DNA from: Prevotella communis
GTDB taxonomy: Bacteria; Bacteroidota; Bacteroidia; Bacteroidales; Bacteroidaceae
Direction: 5' to 3'
Assembly: GCF_022024175.1 (NCBI RefSeq)
Contig: NZ_CP091794.1
Span: forward strand, 1,488,001-1,552,000
DNA: 64,000 nt
Below the pieces are notes generated by a model. That model did no database searches and was not told the DNA's origin. It saw nothing but the letters and a program-made list of their open reading frames with translations. Every line of letters begins with the position of its first letter. Position 1 is the first letter of the stretch. Positions 1-8,868 of this stretch are shown piece by piece. A program made the position numbers and the translations under genes.

Positions 1-1866
1 TTTTCTGTTATAGATAGAAACTGTCTTCAGGAAATCCTCGACGCTGATGTTCTTGTCGATATTAAATACCTCAGAAACTGGGGTGAAATATTTTTCGCCC
101 TTCACGGTATTAATGAATGCTTCACCTGGGGTTACACCGAAGAACTTGTGCACTTCTTTCTTGCCTAAACGCTGTGTGTTCTGCAGACCTTTGATATCCA
201 ATTCGTCATTTGCACCGCAAGCAATCAGGGTGATTTCTATCTGCTCATCGTTGAGACGGATACCGCGGAGAACAACGTCATTCATGTCGTAGTCAGCTGT
301 CTCAGGCTCATCCTCGAAGCACATGACATATGAGGCAGCTTGTGGTTCGATAGGATCATAATTGAGTTCAACACCACTATTAATCTCAAGAATCATGTCG
401 CTGAAATTACAGTCAGAACCATCTTCGAAGCACAGGAAGGTTTTCTTGTTGGCACTGAAAATACCAATGCGGGGGCTTTCCCAGGTCATACCATCGGTTG
501 CAAGACCATAATAAGCCGAGGTTGATGTCTGCTCTTGGCCATTGTTAGTCCATACCTTAGTTGCCTGCTGACTTACAGTTTTATCGATAGCTGAGAAATA
601 GTGACCAATGAGGTGGTTGTTTTCCTTGTTCAGAGGACCGAAACCGTAGGTGCAACCATTGATTGCCAGGTTGATGGACTCGTCTTTTGCCTTTTGATTC
701 ATGAAACCAATCAGATGGCCCTTAGGGATACTAAGACTCTCGATAGCTTTATTGCCACCTTCAATGGCACCGTCTCCATAATAGGGAAGGAGGTACTCCT
801 TGTCATTATGATAGGCTCCGTTGTCACCTTTGTAACCATTAATAGCTTTGAACTTTGGCAATTTTTTGATAAACTCAGCCAACTGCTCGTCAGTCTTTCC
901 AACCAGTTCTTCTGGCTTGAAATAGTAATAATAGATGGCATTGTAGTGACCTTCTGTGGTGTTCATCTGGAGGGGAACAATTGTCAGAGGATTACCATCG
1001 CTGACGAAGTGGTTTTTATACTCTTTGAAATAGTTGGTTCCTTCAATAATACTCTTCCAGTTGTTGAGCTTATTATTGTTTGTGTCTTTTTTGGGGAGGT
1101 AATATCTAACCAGCCACTGGATGGTGGTCAGATCTTCTGGGTTGGTATTATTTCTGTAGATATTACCATCCTTAATGGTCCAACCGTTGCTTGTGGCTGC
1201 ATCAACAGGTGCCCAAAGATAATCGTTCAACCATGAGTCGTTGTTCCACTCTGTGTATTTCCAATTGTTGCCGCTATAATTATCCTTCTCATATGCTGTG
1301 AAGTAGCCGTTGTTTTCTTTTGATGCTTCTGCGCGAAGGGCATTGAATGATTTTTTGGGCTGTCCCAATATAATAGCACTGGCAGCGGGGAATCCGTTTG
1401 TAGCTTCACTTGCTCTGTTCATGCGTGCGTTAGCAGGTTCAGTAAAACTAACCTCACTATCGTTAACAGAGAATACCTTGACATAATAGGTTTTGTCTTT
1501 GCTAATGCATGCGGCAAACAATGTGTCATAAACGTTTGGTGCGTCGTAAACAAGTTTAACTTTCTGTCCCTTGCTGACGTTTGCCTCGTTTAATACAAAA
1601 GCATTGCTGTTGCTGAAAGGTGACTCAGTCAGGATCTGCACCTTCTCAATGTCTTTCAGATCAGCATCGGCTGTAACGATGATAGAACCCTGGGTAATTG
1701 AACTCCAGTCCTGGCTGGGGTCAATTTCACCAAATAACTCTTTCGCATTCTCAGAGACGGCATTCTTGTCAAGAGGAATGTTGACGTTCATGTCGTCATC
1801 ATGATTCATACAATTGACAAACAGCAAAGATGCGGCTGTCATTAGGACTAAATGTAGCTTTTTCAT
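1..1866 (-). CDS. LruC-domain-type surface lipoprotein, C-terminus cut by window edge
   Basis: The gene starts at ATG 1864-1866 and stays open to base 1, so the 3' end lies outside the window (about 620 residues visible). The N-terminus has a short hydrophobic signal ending in LLFVNC, a plausible lipobox, so this is probably an SPII lipoprotein. Around residues 490-530 it carries a motif of the form CFED-x-PETADYDMNDVVL, the hallmark of LruC/DUF4842-type domains in Bacteroidetes (usually written as ED-x-P-x-x-GDYDFNDVV). The function of these domains is not established; they occur in secreted proteins with Ca-binding-like Asp clusters. A TAnnTTTG element lies about 55 bases upstream. The antisense reading frames over this gene look non-coding. 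I am confident of the gene and fairly confident of the domain family. Confidence 0.85.
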   Translation of the reverse strand, partial: MKKLHLVLMTAASLLFVNCMNHDDDMNVNIPLDKNAVSENAKELFGEIDPSQDWSSITQGSIIVTADADLKDIEKVQILTESPFSNSNAFVLNEANVSKGQKVKLVYDAPNVYDTLFAACISKDKTYYVKVFSVNDSEVSFTEPANARMNRASEATNGFPAASAIILGQPKKSFNALRAEASKENNGYFTAYEKDNYSGNNWKYTEWNNDSWLNDYLWAPVDAATSNGWTIKDGNIYRNNTNPEDLTTIQWLVRYYLPKKDTNNNKLNNWKSIIEGTNYFKEYKNHFVSDGNPLTIVPLQMNTTEGHYNAIYYYYFKPEELVGKTDEQLAEFIKKLPKFKAINGYKGDNGAYHNDKEYLLPYYGDGAIEGGNKAIESLSIPKGHLIGFMNQKAKDESINLAINGCTYGFGPLNKENNHLIGHYFSAIDKTVSQQATKVWTNNGQEQTSTSAYYGLATDGMTWESPRIGIFSANKKTFLCFEDGSDCNFSDMILEINSGVELNYDPIEPQAASYVMCFEDEPETADYDMNDVVLRGIRLNDEQIEITLIACGANDELDIKGLQNTQRLGKKEVHKFFGVTPGEAFINTVKGEKYFTPVSEVFNIDKNISVEDFLKTVSIYNRK

Positions 1867-1920
1867 ATTGGTGTAAAATTATTTGCCGAATAAATCTATA
1901 TTTTTAATGATTATATGCTG

Positions 1921-1928
1921 CAAAGGTA
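1921..1928 (-). promoter_or_regulatory. Bacteroidetes -7 element (TACCTTTG) upstream of LruC-type gene
   Basis: On the minus strand TACCTTTG matches the Bacteroidetes sigma-ABfr -7 box TAnnTTTG and would give a leader of about 50 bases. A TTTG occurs only 13 bases upstream, which is too close for a canonical -33 box, so only the -7 part is supported. Confidence 0.5.
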
Positions 1929-1985
1929 GTAAATTGTTCGACAAACGGTGTGTTTTTGTGCTTAATTTATAAAAAATTAACAGTA

Positions 1986-4361
1986 TTAGAAGTTGACGAT
2001 GATTTTTCCGTTTATTTGTCTACCTGTTAAATAGTTAGGCACAGCCCATTGCCTATTGGTGACATCAGTTACCCAATAGTAGCTGTTAACGTTGGAAATG
2101 CCGAAGAGATTAAGGCAATCAATGCCTAACCAAATATTTTTTAAGAAGGATTTGTTTGTCGTGTTTTTGGAATCATAAGCCAGATAGCTCATACCAATAT
2201 CTGCACGCTTGTAGGCTGGCGCACGGAAGTTCTGACCCTCCAGTCCTCTGTGGGGTGCACCAAAGGGTAGGCCATCAGCATAGGCTAGCTTGAGCGTCAT
2301 TTTCCATCGCTCCGTGCCAGGGAAATAATCTGTGAAATGCAGGTTTAGTGCATAGCGTTGATCAGTAGGCATCGATATCCAATGCCCATTCATCTTCTGT
2401 TGGGTGCGCATCAATGAGAGTGATATCCAAGAGTCTGTACCTGGTACAAATTCACCGTAGAGCTTGAAGTCGAGACCTGCAGCATAGCCAGAACAGAGAT
2501 TCTCACCGTAATAGGTGATTTTTACGTTTTGTACGTTGTAGGGAATCAGGTTTGACAATGCCTTGTAATAGGCCTCTGCTGTGAACTTGAATGGACGCTC
2601 GTTCATGTGGAAACGGTAGTCCATGGCTGCAAAAAACTGTAGGGAGCGTTGGCTCTTGATATTTTTGTTGAGCTTGACAACTGTAATGCCTGCTGTGGTT
2701 GTCGTGTCGCGCATCTCTTTATAGAATGGAGCCTGATAGTAGAGGCCTGCAGCAAAACGATAAGTCAGGTCCTGATTGAAAGCCGGCACGATAGCCAGTG
2801 AGACTCGGGGGGATAACAGCGTCTCTTTATTGTAGGACCAATGGGTGAATCTGACACCATAGTTCAGCGTGTAATGCGTGTCATTACGATGCCAACGAAG
2901 GATGTCCTGAATATATCCCTCTGTACGGGTGGACTTGATATCGTTTTTTGATGAGAGCGTGTAAATCATATCCAGACGATTGGCGGTGTGAGGAATGGAA
3001 TACCCGCTGGAGTCGCGCATTTCGTATTCACGACTCTGCTCCTTGATATGTTCCCATTTGTATGTCAGACCAGCTTCCACGTCATGCTGACGGAAACGGC
3101 GGTTATATATCAACTTTAAGCTCTGCACGTTGGCTGTGAGGTAGTTACGTGCATGTTCAGCATAAGTGCCAACGCCAAGCTGATCGCTGCTCTGTGCATC
3201 GTTCAGCCAGTATTGTCCTTGGATATCATAGCATTCCTGTTCTTTGGTGTGAAATGCAGACCAAAGTAACTTGATATGTGTAGAATCACCCAGGTGGCGA
3301 GTGATACCTGCCGTACCGAAAATCGTGCGGAAGATATCTTTCTCCTGACCATCGAAATATACTTTGAATGATTTTACATCTTCCATTGTTCCGAAAGACG
3401 TCTCGCGGTCTTTAGGCTTGAAGTCGTAATGGTTTTCGGAGATATTTCCTAATAACTCCAATGTCCAACTGCGATTGGGGGTATAGGTGATATACGTCTG
3501 ATAATCAAGTTGGTTCGGACGATATTCTCCAGTGGTTTCCAAAGAGCCCAACAGGTATCGGTTGGTTTTGTAGCGCAGACCGTGGCTCATGGAAAATTTC
3601 TTGTTGCTCATACCCACATAGCCGCTTCCACCAAGTAGTGATGCCGTTGTCGAGGCCTCGAAAGCTTTAGGGCGTTTATAAGTGATATCGAGTGCGCTGG
3701 ACATCTTGTCGCCGTATTTTGCAGAAAAGCCACCACTTGAGAATCCAATCTTCTCAACCATATCGGGATTGATGACAGAAAGACCTTCCTGCTGCCCGCT
3801 CCGGATGAGTAGTGGACGGTATACTTCTACATTATTGATATAAACAGAGTTCTCATCAAATGAGCCACCGCGCACGTTGTATTGGCTAGATAATTCGTTA
3901 TGAGTAGATACGCCTGCCTGTTGTTGTATTAGTTCCTCTACAGCATTGCCTGTGGTTGATGGCATTGCCTGGATATCCTTGATGTCCAGTTGTTCCATCT
4001 GCTCTGTCTGTCGGCGTTTTTGTGTAATCACCACCTCGTTGAGTTCATCCAGTCCGTGCAGTTGTATGAGGAGTGTCTGCGTGGTTTTGGGGTTACGCAG
4101 GACGCGGATGCGAGGTTTATAGCCAATCATTGAGAATTTCACCACAACAGAATCGGCCGATTGTAATTTTACCTGGAATTCACCTTTCAGGTTCGTCATC
4201 GTCATCGTAGCTTGTTCTACACATGACACAGTTGCCAGCTCCAGGGCGTTTCCATCCTCGTCGGTTACTTTTCCCTTTAAGGTGAACGACTGGGCCATAG
4301 CACATAAGCCTGTCATGATGATGACAGACAAAAGCATGAATCGTTTGGTGAATTGTTTCAT
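1986..4361 (-). CDS. TonB-dependent receptor with carboxypeptidase-regulatory-like N-terminal domain
   Basis: This is an outer-membrane TonB-dependent receptor of about 791 residues. I place the start at ATG 4359-4361, because the protein then begins with a lysine-rich signal peptide (MKQFTKRFMLLSVII... ending CAMAQS); the longer open frame runs through upstream coding DNA. After the signal there is a CarboxypepD_reg-like domain (GKVTDEDGNALELATVS), then a plug domain (NVRGGSFDENSVYINNVEVY, GGFSAKYGDKMSSALDI), then a beta-barrel ending in the aromatic residue F. At under 800 residues it is shorter than SusC receptors, and no SusD gene is adjacent. The upstream gene, 37 bases away on the same strand, is a FemAB/BioF2-like acyltransferase. 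The substrate cannot be read from the sequence. Confidence 0.92.
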   Translation of the reverse strand: MKQFTKRFMLLSVIIMTGLCAMAQSFTLKGKVTDEDGNALELATVSCVEQATMTMTNLKGEFQVKLQSADSVVVKFSMIGYKPRIRVLRNPKTTQTLLIQLHGLDELNEVVITQKRRQTEQMEQLDIKDIQAMPSTTGNAVEELIQQQAGVSTHNELSSQYNVRGGSFDENSVYINNVEVYRPLLIRSGQQEGLSVINPDMVEKIGFSSGGFSAKYGDKMSSALDITYKRPKAFEASTTASLLGGSGYVGMSNKKFSMSHGLRYKTNRYLLGSLETTGEYRPNQLDYQTYITYTPNRSWTLELLGNISENHYDFKPKDRETSFGTMEDVKSFKVYFDGQEKDIFRTIFGTAGITRHLGDSTHIKLLWSAFHTKEQECYDIQGQYWLNDAQSSDQLGVGTYAEHARNYLTANVQSLKLIYNRRFRQHDVEAGLTYKWEHIKEQSREYEMRDSSGYSIPHTANRLDMIYTLSSKNDIKSTRTEGYIQDILRWHRNDTHYTLNYGVRFTHWSYNKETLLSPRVSLAIVPAFNQDLTYRFAAGLYYQAPFYKEMRDTTTTAGITVVKLNKNIKSQRSLQFFAAMDYRFHMNERPFKFTAEAYYKALSNLIPYNVQNVKITYYGENLCSGYAAGLDFKLYGEFVPGTDSWISLSLMRTQQKMNGHWISMPTDQRYALNLHFTDYFPGTERWKMTLKLAYADGLPFGAPHRGLEGQNFRAPAYKRADIGMSYLAYDSKNTTNKSFLKNIWLGIDCLNLFGISNVNSYYWVTDVTNRQWAVPNYLTGRQINGKIIVNF

Positions 4362-4398
4362 CAAAAATAATAACGCAGGAATTATGCTTTTATTATTT

Positions 4399-5382
4399 TT
4401 AGTCGCGATAAAACCATGAAAGCAGACTGTTAATCCACCCAATAGTGCAATGGAACCATCGGTAGCTGCTGGCGGGCTTTCCTCCGAAACGGAGCAGGAA
4501 TTCGCGAAAGGCATTCTTGCGGAAAGGCAGTCCTACATCCATGAAATAGATATGCTCATAGCCTTTGGAGTAGGAATCCTTGATGGCATGCCAGATGGTG
4601 ATGTCGGCAGGGTGAAGGAATGCAAAAGTCTTACGTCTGTAAGCCGCATACCATAGATAAGCCTGGTTCTCACTATAGACTAAAGCAGAACAACCGATAA
4701 TGTGTCCGTGATAACGGGTGACATACAAACATCCGTTTTCGCTTTCGTGTAATCCCCGGAAAAACTCATCGGCAGGGATATATCGCTTGGGCTTCAGTCT
4801 GTTATGTCGTCTCATGAGTTTCATGAATGAGATGAAATCCTCCTCAGATTTTACCTCGTCGGTGATGACACCTCGTTCATAGGAAGACTTGATATGACGC
4901 AGTAAGCGGTCGTTGATACGTTCCTCTGGCGTTCGTGAATGCAGGGAGTTGTGTATGCTGTTCCAGCGTACCGGGAAGAAATGGCGTTCGCGTAACTGTT
5001 TATAGGCAAACATCTTACTGCTCAGGTGGCTCACCTCAATATACAGCGTCCATCTGCCAATCTTAGCCGTGAGTTGTTCCAGCATCATACCAAAGAGTTC
5101 TGCTCGCTGTTCGGCATAGTCAGAATCGTATACCCCTTCACCAAGTATCATGCAGTGGCGATATAAATAAGGAGGAATCCATGAGGCACGATAGCGAATC
5201 AATGCTAACATCTGGGCAATAATCACATGATCCCCAGTCTCGACAGTTACCATGTAAGGCTTCAGCCGGGGTGTGTTCTTTGCCAACAGGAAATACTGTC
5301 TGCTATGAAAGATGTTTTCTTCATGCAGTCCCTTTGGCAGATGACTTGGGTTTGTGTAGATGTTAATGGTTAGCTCGCTCAT
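4399..5382 (-). CDS. FemAB/BioF2-like GNAT-family acyltransferase
   Basis: The protein has 327 residues, starting at ATG 5380-5382 (MSELTIN); a TTG nine bases upstream is less likely. The C-terminal half has the features of the FemAB/BioF2-like branch of the GNAT fold: a long helix with KSSYERG, then YVTRYHGHIIGCSALVYS, AYLWYAAYR and YFMDVGLPFRKN. Relatives transfer acyl or aminoacyl groups to peptidoglycan peptides or small amines. There is no signal peptide, so it should act in the cytoplasm. It is followed by the TonB receptor gene after 37 bases, which suggests co-transcription. The specific substrate is unknown; the family call is moderately firm. Confidence 0.7.
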   Translation of the reverse strand: MSELTINIYTNPSHLPKGLHEENIFHSRQYFLLAKNTPRLKPYMVTVETGDHVIIAQMLALIRYRASWIPPYLYRHCMILGEGVYDSDYAEQRAELFGMMLEQLTAKIGRWTLYIEVSHLSSKMFAYKQLRERHFFPVRWNSIHNSLHSRTPEERINDRLLRHIKSSYERGVITDEVKSEEDFISFMKLMRRHNRLKPKRYIPADEFFRGLHESENGCLYVTRYHGHIIGCSALVYSENQAYLWYAAYRRKTFAFLHPADITIWHAIKDSYSKGYEHIYFMDVGLPFRKNAFREFLLRFGGKPASSYRWFHCTIGWINSLLSWFYRD

Positions 5383-5438
5383 CGGGCGCAAAAATACAAA
5401 ATCTTTCTTAAAAAGCGTGCGTTTTTGTGGGAAATTAT

Positions 5439-5446
5439 TACCTTTG
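5439..5446 (+). promoter_or_regulatory. -7 element (TACCTTTG) of the nitroreductase-maf operon
   Basis: TACCTTTG lies 26 bases before the ATG of the nitroreductase gene and matches the Bacteroidetes -7 consensus. A T-rich stretch containing TTTG lies too close to be a standard -33 box. Confidence 0.55.
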
Positions 5447-5471
5447 CATGAAAAATATATAGAAATAGACT

Positions 5472-5999
5472 ATGACTGACTTTAAGACTCTGGCGCAGAT
5501 GCGCCGTTCGCATCGCAAGTTTACCGAACAGGAAATTGATGGCGATGACGTGAAATTGATTCTCCGTGCCGCCTTGATGTCGCCCACTTCAAAAGGACAG
5601 CGTGCCTGGCAATTTGTGGTAGTTGACAATAAGACTGACCTTGAAAAGCTGTCTGACGCTAAGGATATGGGTGGACAACTTATAAAAGGAGCCTCGCTGG
5701 CTATCGTTGTGCTGGGTGACCCTATGCAGAACGATTGTTGGGTAGAGGATGGTTCTATTGCAGCCATCTCTATGCAGTATCAGGCAGAGGAACTGGGACT
5801 TGGTTCTTGTTGGGTGCAGATGCGTGGTCGTGGACTGAGTGACGGCACAAGTGCAGATACCGTGATTCGTGGTATCCTTGATATTCCCGAGAATTATAAC
5901 GTATTGTGCGTCATAGCCTTTGGTCATAAGGCCGATGAGCGTCAGCCCCAGAATGAGGATAAACTGAAGTGGGAAAACGTACATATTGACAAGTTCTGA
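5472..5999 (+). CDS. Nitroreductase-family flavoprotein
   Basis: This is a 175-residue member of the FMN-dependent nitroreductase superfamily. Visible landmarks are the N-terminal RRSHRKFTEQEI (FMN phosphate-binding Arg cluster), AALMSPTSKGQRAWQFVVV, and the C-terminal GSCWVQMRGR and CVIAFGHKADE segments. Such enzymes reduce nitro compounds, quinones or flavins with NAD(P)H in the cytosol; the real substrate is not deducible. It is the first gene of a tight operon: its stop codon TGA overlaps the ATG of the next gene by one base. The length is in the normal range for the compact subgroup. Confidence 0.88.
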   Translation: MTDFKTLAQMRRSHRKFTEQEIDGDDVKLILRAALMSPTSKGQRAWQFVVVDNKTDLEKLSDAKDMGGQLIKGASLAIVVLGDPMQNDCWVEDGSIAAISMQYQAEELGLGSCWVQMRGRGLSDGTSADTVIRGILDIPENYNVLCVIAFGHKADERQPQNEDKLKWENVHIDKF

Positions 6000-6775
6000 T
6001 GGAAATCGTATTTGTAGGGGCTGGTCGTGTGGCAACACATCTTGCCAAGGCGTTGTATGCCGGTGGACACCGTATTACGGCTGTTTACAGTCGCACAATT
6101 ACCTCTGCAGAAGCATTGGCAGGCGAGGTTCATGCGACACCGTCGAATCGTATTGATGCCTTGCCTGAAAAGGCCGATGTCTTTATCCTGTCTGTGAAGG
6201 ATTCCGTCTTAAAGGATGTCATCTCTGAACTCAGGAAGGGTAGGGAACAGCAGGTTTTTCTTCATACAGCCGGTTCTATTCCCATGAGTGTCTTTGGTGA
6301 ACACCAGCATTGTGGCGTGTTTTATCCTATGCAGACATTCTCAAAGGAAAAGGCTGTCGATTTTTCGCGCGTACATATATTTATTGAAGGTCGTGATGCC
6401 GGTACATTGGATTTGGCCCGGAAAGTTGCCGAGACGCTGAGTGCCAATGTGCACGAACTTTCAAGTTCTGAGCGCCGCTATCTGCATCTGGCTGCAGTTT
6501 TCGCCTGCAATTTTGCCAATCATTGCTATGCCCTTTCCGCTCAGATCCTGGAGGCCCACGGACTTCCTTTCGAGTCTATGCTTCCGTTGATAAGAGAGAC
6601 TGCAGAGAAGGTGGAGACTGTTCACCCGCGTGAGGCTCAGACTGGACCAGCTGCGCGTCGTGATGAAAATGTGATGGACGCCCAGAAAGCCCTTCTTGCC
6701 GACAATCCTCAGATGCAGCAGATATATGATATCATGAGTAAAAGCATTATTGAAACATTGAATTCTAATGATTAA
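5999..6775 (+). CDS. Rossmann-fold DUF2520 family protein (6PGDH-like)
   Basis: This 258-residue protein begins with the NAD(P)-binding motif [14 protein letters not shown] (GxGxxG-like) and continues with [16 protein letters not shown] and LHTAGSIP, the pattern of the F420-binding/ketopantoate-reductase-like N-domain. The C-terminal helical part carries [13 protein letters not shown] and [14 protein letters not shown], characteristic of DUF2520. The family is widespread and uncharacterised, probably an NAD(P)-dependent dehydrogenase. It overlaps the upstream nitroreductase by one base and the downstream KdsC gene by 8 bases, so the three are very likely translationally coupled. Confidence 0.85.
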   Translation: MEIVFVGAGRVATHLAKALYAGGHRITAVYSRTITSAEALAGEVHATPSNRIDALPEKADVFILSVKDSVLKDVISELRKGREQQVFLHTAGSIPMSVFGEHQHCGVFYPMQTFSKEKAVDFSRVHIFIEGRDAGTLDLARKVAETLSANVHELSSSERRYLHLAAVFACNFANHCYALSAQILEAHGLPFESMLPLIRETAEKVETVHPREAQTGPAARRDENVMDAQKALLADNPQMQQIYDIMSKSIIETLNSND

Positions 6776-7286
6776 TTACGATTTAAAAAAGATACGTGCC
6801 GTGATATTTGATATTGACGGTGTGTTATCGGCAGAGACAATCACGTTGGGCGCCGATGGATGGCCGCTCCGTACGGTGAACATCAAGGATGGCTATGCCA
6901 TTCAGTTGGCTGCGAAGATGGGACTTCATATCGCCATTATGACTGGTGCCAATGTGGAGTCTGTGCGAGTGCGCTATGAGGCACTTGGCGTGCAGGATAT
7001 CTATGTGGGATGCTCTGTAAAGATCAAGACCTACGAGGCTTTCCTTGAGAAATACCATCTGAAGGAGGAAGAGGTGATGTATATGGGTGATGATATCCCC
7101 GATCTGGAAGTCATGCGCCGTGTAGGCTGCCCGGTTTGTCCTAAGGATGCCTGTACGGAGGTCAAGGATGTGAGCCTCTATGTGAGTCAGCGTGATGGAG
7201 GCTACGGTTGTGGCCGTGATGTGGTAGAGCAGGTGCTGCGTGCCCAGGGAAAATGGTTGAAGGACGAAAAAGCGTTTGGATGGTAA
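6768..7286 (+). CDS. kdsC: KdsC-like HAD phosphatase (3-deoxy-D-manno-octulosonate 8-phosphate phosphatase)
   Basis: This is a 172-residue C0-type HAD phosphatase. The DxDG nucleophile motif is [11 protein letters not shown], motif II is IAIMTGAN, and the late acidic motif is [12 protein letters not shown], all as in KdsC. KdsC hydrolyses KDO-8-phosphate in the cytosol for lipopolysaccharide inner-core synthesis. The length matches the family and the tetrameric form without a cap domain. It overlaps the DUF2520 gene by 8 bases and the maf gene by one base (TAATG). Confidence 0.9.
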   Translation: MINYDLKKIRAVIFDIDGVLSAETITLGADGWPLRTVNIKDGYAIQLAAKMGLHIAIMTGANVESVRVRYEALGVQDIYVGCSVKIKTYEAFLEKYHLKEEEVMYMGDDIPDLEVMRRVGCPVCPKDACTEVKDVSLYVSQRDGGYGCGRDVVEQVLRAQGKWLKDEKAFGW

Positions 7287-7870
7287 TGTTTGAGAATCTG
7301 AAGAATTATCATATCATTCTGGCCAGTAATTCGCCACGTAGACGGGAGTTACTGGGAGGGTTGGGGATTCCTTTCGAAGTAAAGGTGCTGCCTGATATCG
7401 AAGAGTCTTATCCTGACGACCTGCCTGTTAGTCAGATAGCAGAGTATATCTCCACGGAGAAGGCCGCCGCTTATCGTGAGCTGATGGCTGATCACGATTT
7501 GATTATTACTGCCGATACCGTGGTCATCGCATGTGATGAAGTGATGGGAAAACCTGTGGATGCCGATGATGCCCGCAGGATGCTGAAGAAACTCAGTGGC
7601 GTCACGCATCAGGTGACAACGGGCGTCTGTCTGACCACCAAGACTCGTCAGCATCATTTCTCTGTGACTACCGATGTGACCTTTAAAACGCTTACTGACG
7701 AGGAAATCAACCATTATATTGAGGTGTATAAGCCCTATGATAAAGCCGGTGCCTATGGTATTCAGGAGTGGATAGGCTATGTGGGTGTTACCAGTATCCA
7801 CGGCAGTTATTTCAATGTGATGGGACTTCCCGTACAACGTATCTATAATGAATTAGCCACCTTCATTTGA
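7286..7870 (+). CDS. maf: Maf family nucleotide pyrophosphatase
   Basis: The N-terminal signature IILASNSPRRRELL and the central DTVV and GKPxD motifs (ITADTVVIACDEVMGKP) identify a Maf protein, which hydrolyses non-canonical or pyrimidine nucleoside triphosphates. I chose ATG 7286, which overlaps the kdsC stop as TAATG and gives [14 protein letters not shown], in register with other Maf N-termini; ATG 7280 or the longer frame from 7253 are possible. The product has about 194 residues, normal for the family. The stop codon lies inside the loop of the operon's terminator hairpin. Confidence 0.92.
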   Translation: MFENLKNYHIILASNSPRRRELLGGLGIPFEVKVLPDIEESYPDDLPVSQIAEYISTEKAAAYRELMADHDLIITADTVVIACDEVMGKPVDADDARRMLKKLSGVTHQVTTGVCLTTKTRQHHFSVTTDVTFKTLTDEEINHYIEVYKPYDKAGAYGIQEWIGYVGVTSIHGSYFNVMGLPVQRIYNELATFI

Positions 7871-7889
7871 AGATGGCTAATTTATTTTT
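7851..7889 (+). terminator. Rho-independent terminator overlapping the maf stop codon
   Basis: AATTAGCCA at 7851-7859 pairs with TGGCTAATT at 7874-7882, with an inner CTTC/GAAG stem, followed by TATTTTTC. The stem begins inside the last codons of maf and the TGA stop falls at the loop. Confidence 0.8.
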
Positions 7890-7908
7890 CTGCTTATTCT
7901 GTCAGGGA

Positions 7909-8718
7909 TTACTCGTCTCCGTAGTCAGACAAGTTCTCGGCTTCCTCATCAGGATCACCGCTTCCTAAGTCCATCATCGTTGAGTAGTTGTCCTCTGTGA
8001 TATCATCATCGTTGGGACCCTCAATCTCCACATCGTCCTCATCGGGCTTGTTGTAGTTGTCCTCAATGATTACATCTGCATCGTCGTCCTCATCCTCATC
8101 GCTGCTGAATGAGTTGAACTTCATGCGTGGCTTCTCGCTCTCGGGCTTCACCTTCGCAAAGATGGCCTCTATCCAGGAACCCTTTGCTACTTCCAGCACC
8201 TCAAAACCATCGGCTACCTTTTTCTCGTACAATCCGCCCTTCTTGTGCAGACGGTCTTTGGGCAGCGTGGTTGTAGAGATGTCAAAGCCACTCTCAATGA
8301 TGTCCTTGATGCTCTGTGACAGAGAATCCCATCCGCCACCGAAGTTACGGTCCAGCACCTCAATAAGCTTAGCAGCCGTGATATGACGGATATTCTCGTA
8401 GGTCAGGTCTGTGACGCGCATGATGGGGCGCTTCTTGATGGCCCATGTGATTTTCTGGTCACCATCCAGTTTTACCTGTGCTACCTTGTATCCCAGCTTC
8501 TCATATTTTGCCTGTATGAGTTTTGAGTCGCCAGGCACTTCCTCAATCATGAAGGCCGAGCGGATAATATCTACGAAATGACGATAGTTTTCCTTAACCT
8601 CTACATCCTTGTCGGCACCTTCCCACATACGGAAGATATCATTCTCCTGGATGTCCCACACTGTGCTTTTCGTTAGCGTCTTCAGTGTCAGCGCTTTCTT
8701 CTCTGCTTGCTGTTCCAT
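7909..8718 (-). CDS. Conserved hypothetical protein with highly acidic C-terminal tail
   Basis: I do not recognise the family of this 269-residue protein. There is no signal peptide or membrane segment, so it is likely cytosolic. The first ~195 residues are mixed-charge and look globular, with a central run rich in basic residues (AIKKRPIMR, LPKDRLHKKGG). The last ~75 residues are almost entirely Asp/Glu/Asn/Ser, with blocks such as SSDEDEDDDADV, which suggests a disordered acidic tail able to bind basic partners or metal. It is monocistronic, with its own promoter elements and rarA diverging upstream. The DNA antisense to the acidic tail gives a spurious Ser-rich frame. Confidence 0.75.
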   Translation of the reverse strand: MEQQAEKKALTLKTLTKSTVWDIQENDIFRMWEGADKDVEVKENYRHFVDIIRSAFMIEEVPGDSKLIQAKYEKLGYKVAQVKLDGDQKITWAIKKRPIMRVTDLTYENIRHITAAKLIEVLDRNFGGGWDSLSQSIKDIIESGFDISTTTLPKDRLHKKGGLYEKKVADGFEVLEVAKGSWIEAIFAKVKPESEKPRMKFNSFSSDEDEDDDADVIIEDNYNKPDEDDVEIEGPNDDDITEDNYSTMMDLGSGDPDEEAENLSDYGDE

Positions 8719-8754
8719 ACTTCTTTATTTTCTTGTTTTTCTAGTTTCACACCG

Positions 8755-8784
8755 CAAAGATACAATAAAAAATCGATATACAAG
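8755..8784 (-). promoter_or_regulatory. Promoter of the acidic-tailed protein gene
   Basis: On the minus strand TATCTTTG (8755-8762) is a good -7 box, with CTTG 18 bases upstream (8781-8784) as an imperfect -33 box. The predicted leader is about 30 bases. Confidence 0.55.
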
Positions 8785-8827
8785 GAATTTGTCGAAAAAA
8801 AAGTAAAAAATAAAAGCGTGATAATCC

Positions 8828-8858
8828 TTTGCGGTTCGCTCCTTTTTTCGTAATTTTG
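8828..8858 (+). promoter_or_regulatory. Promoter of rarA
   Basis: TTTG (8828-8831), a 19-base spacer and TAATTTTG (8851-8858) match the Bacteroidetes -33/-7 pattern. The leader before the rarA ATG would be very short (a few bases). Confidence 0.65.
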
Positions 8859-8868
8859 CAAACAGATT

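Noticed and set aside
601..1236. 211-codon plus-strand frame at the left edge
   Set aside because: It is antisense to the LruC-type lipoprotein, whose reading frame is continuous to the window edge with a signal peptide and the YDMNDVVL motif.
4450..4656. 68-codon plus-strand frame overlapping the acyltransferase gene
   Set aside because: It is fully inside a well-supported minus-strand gene and lacks protein features.
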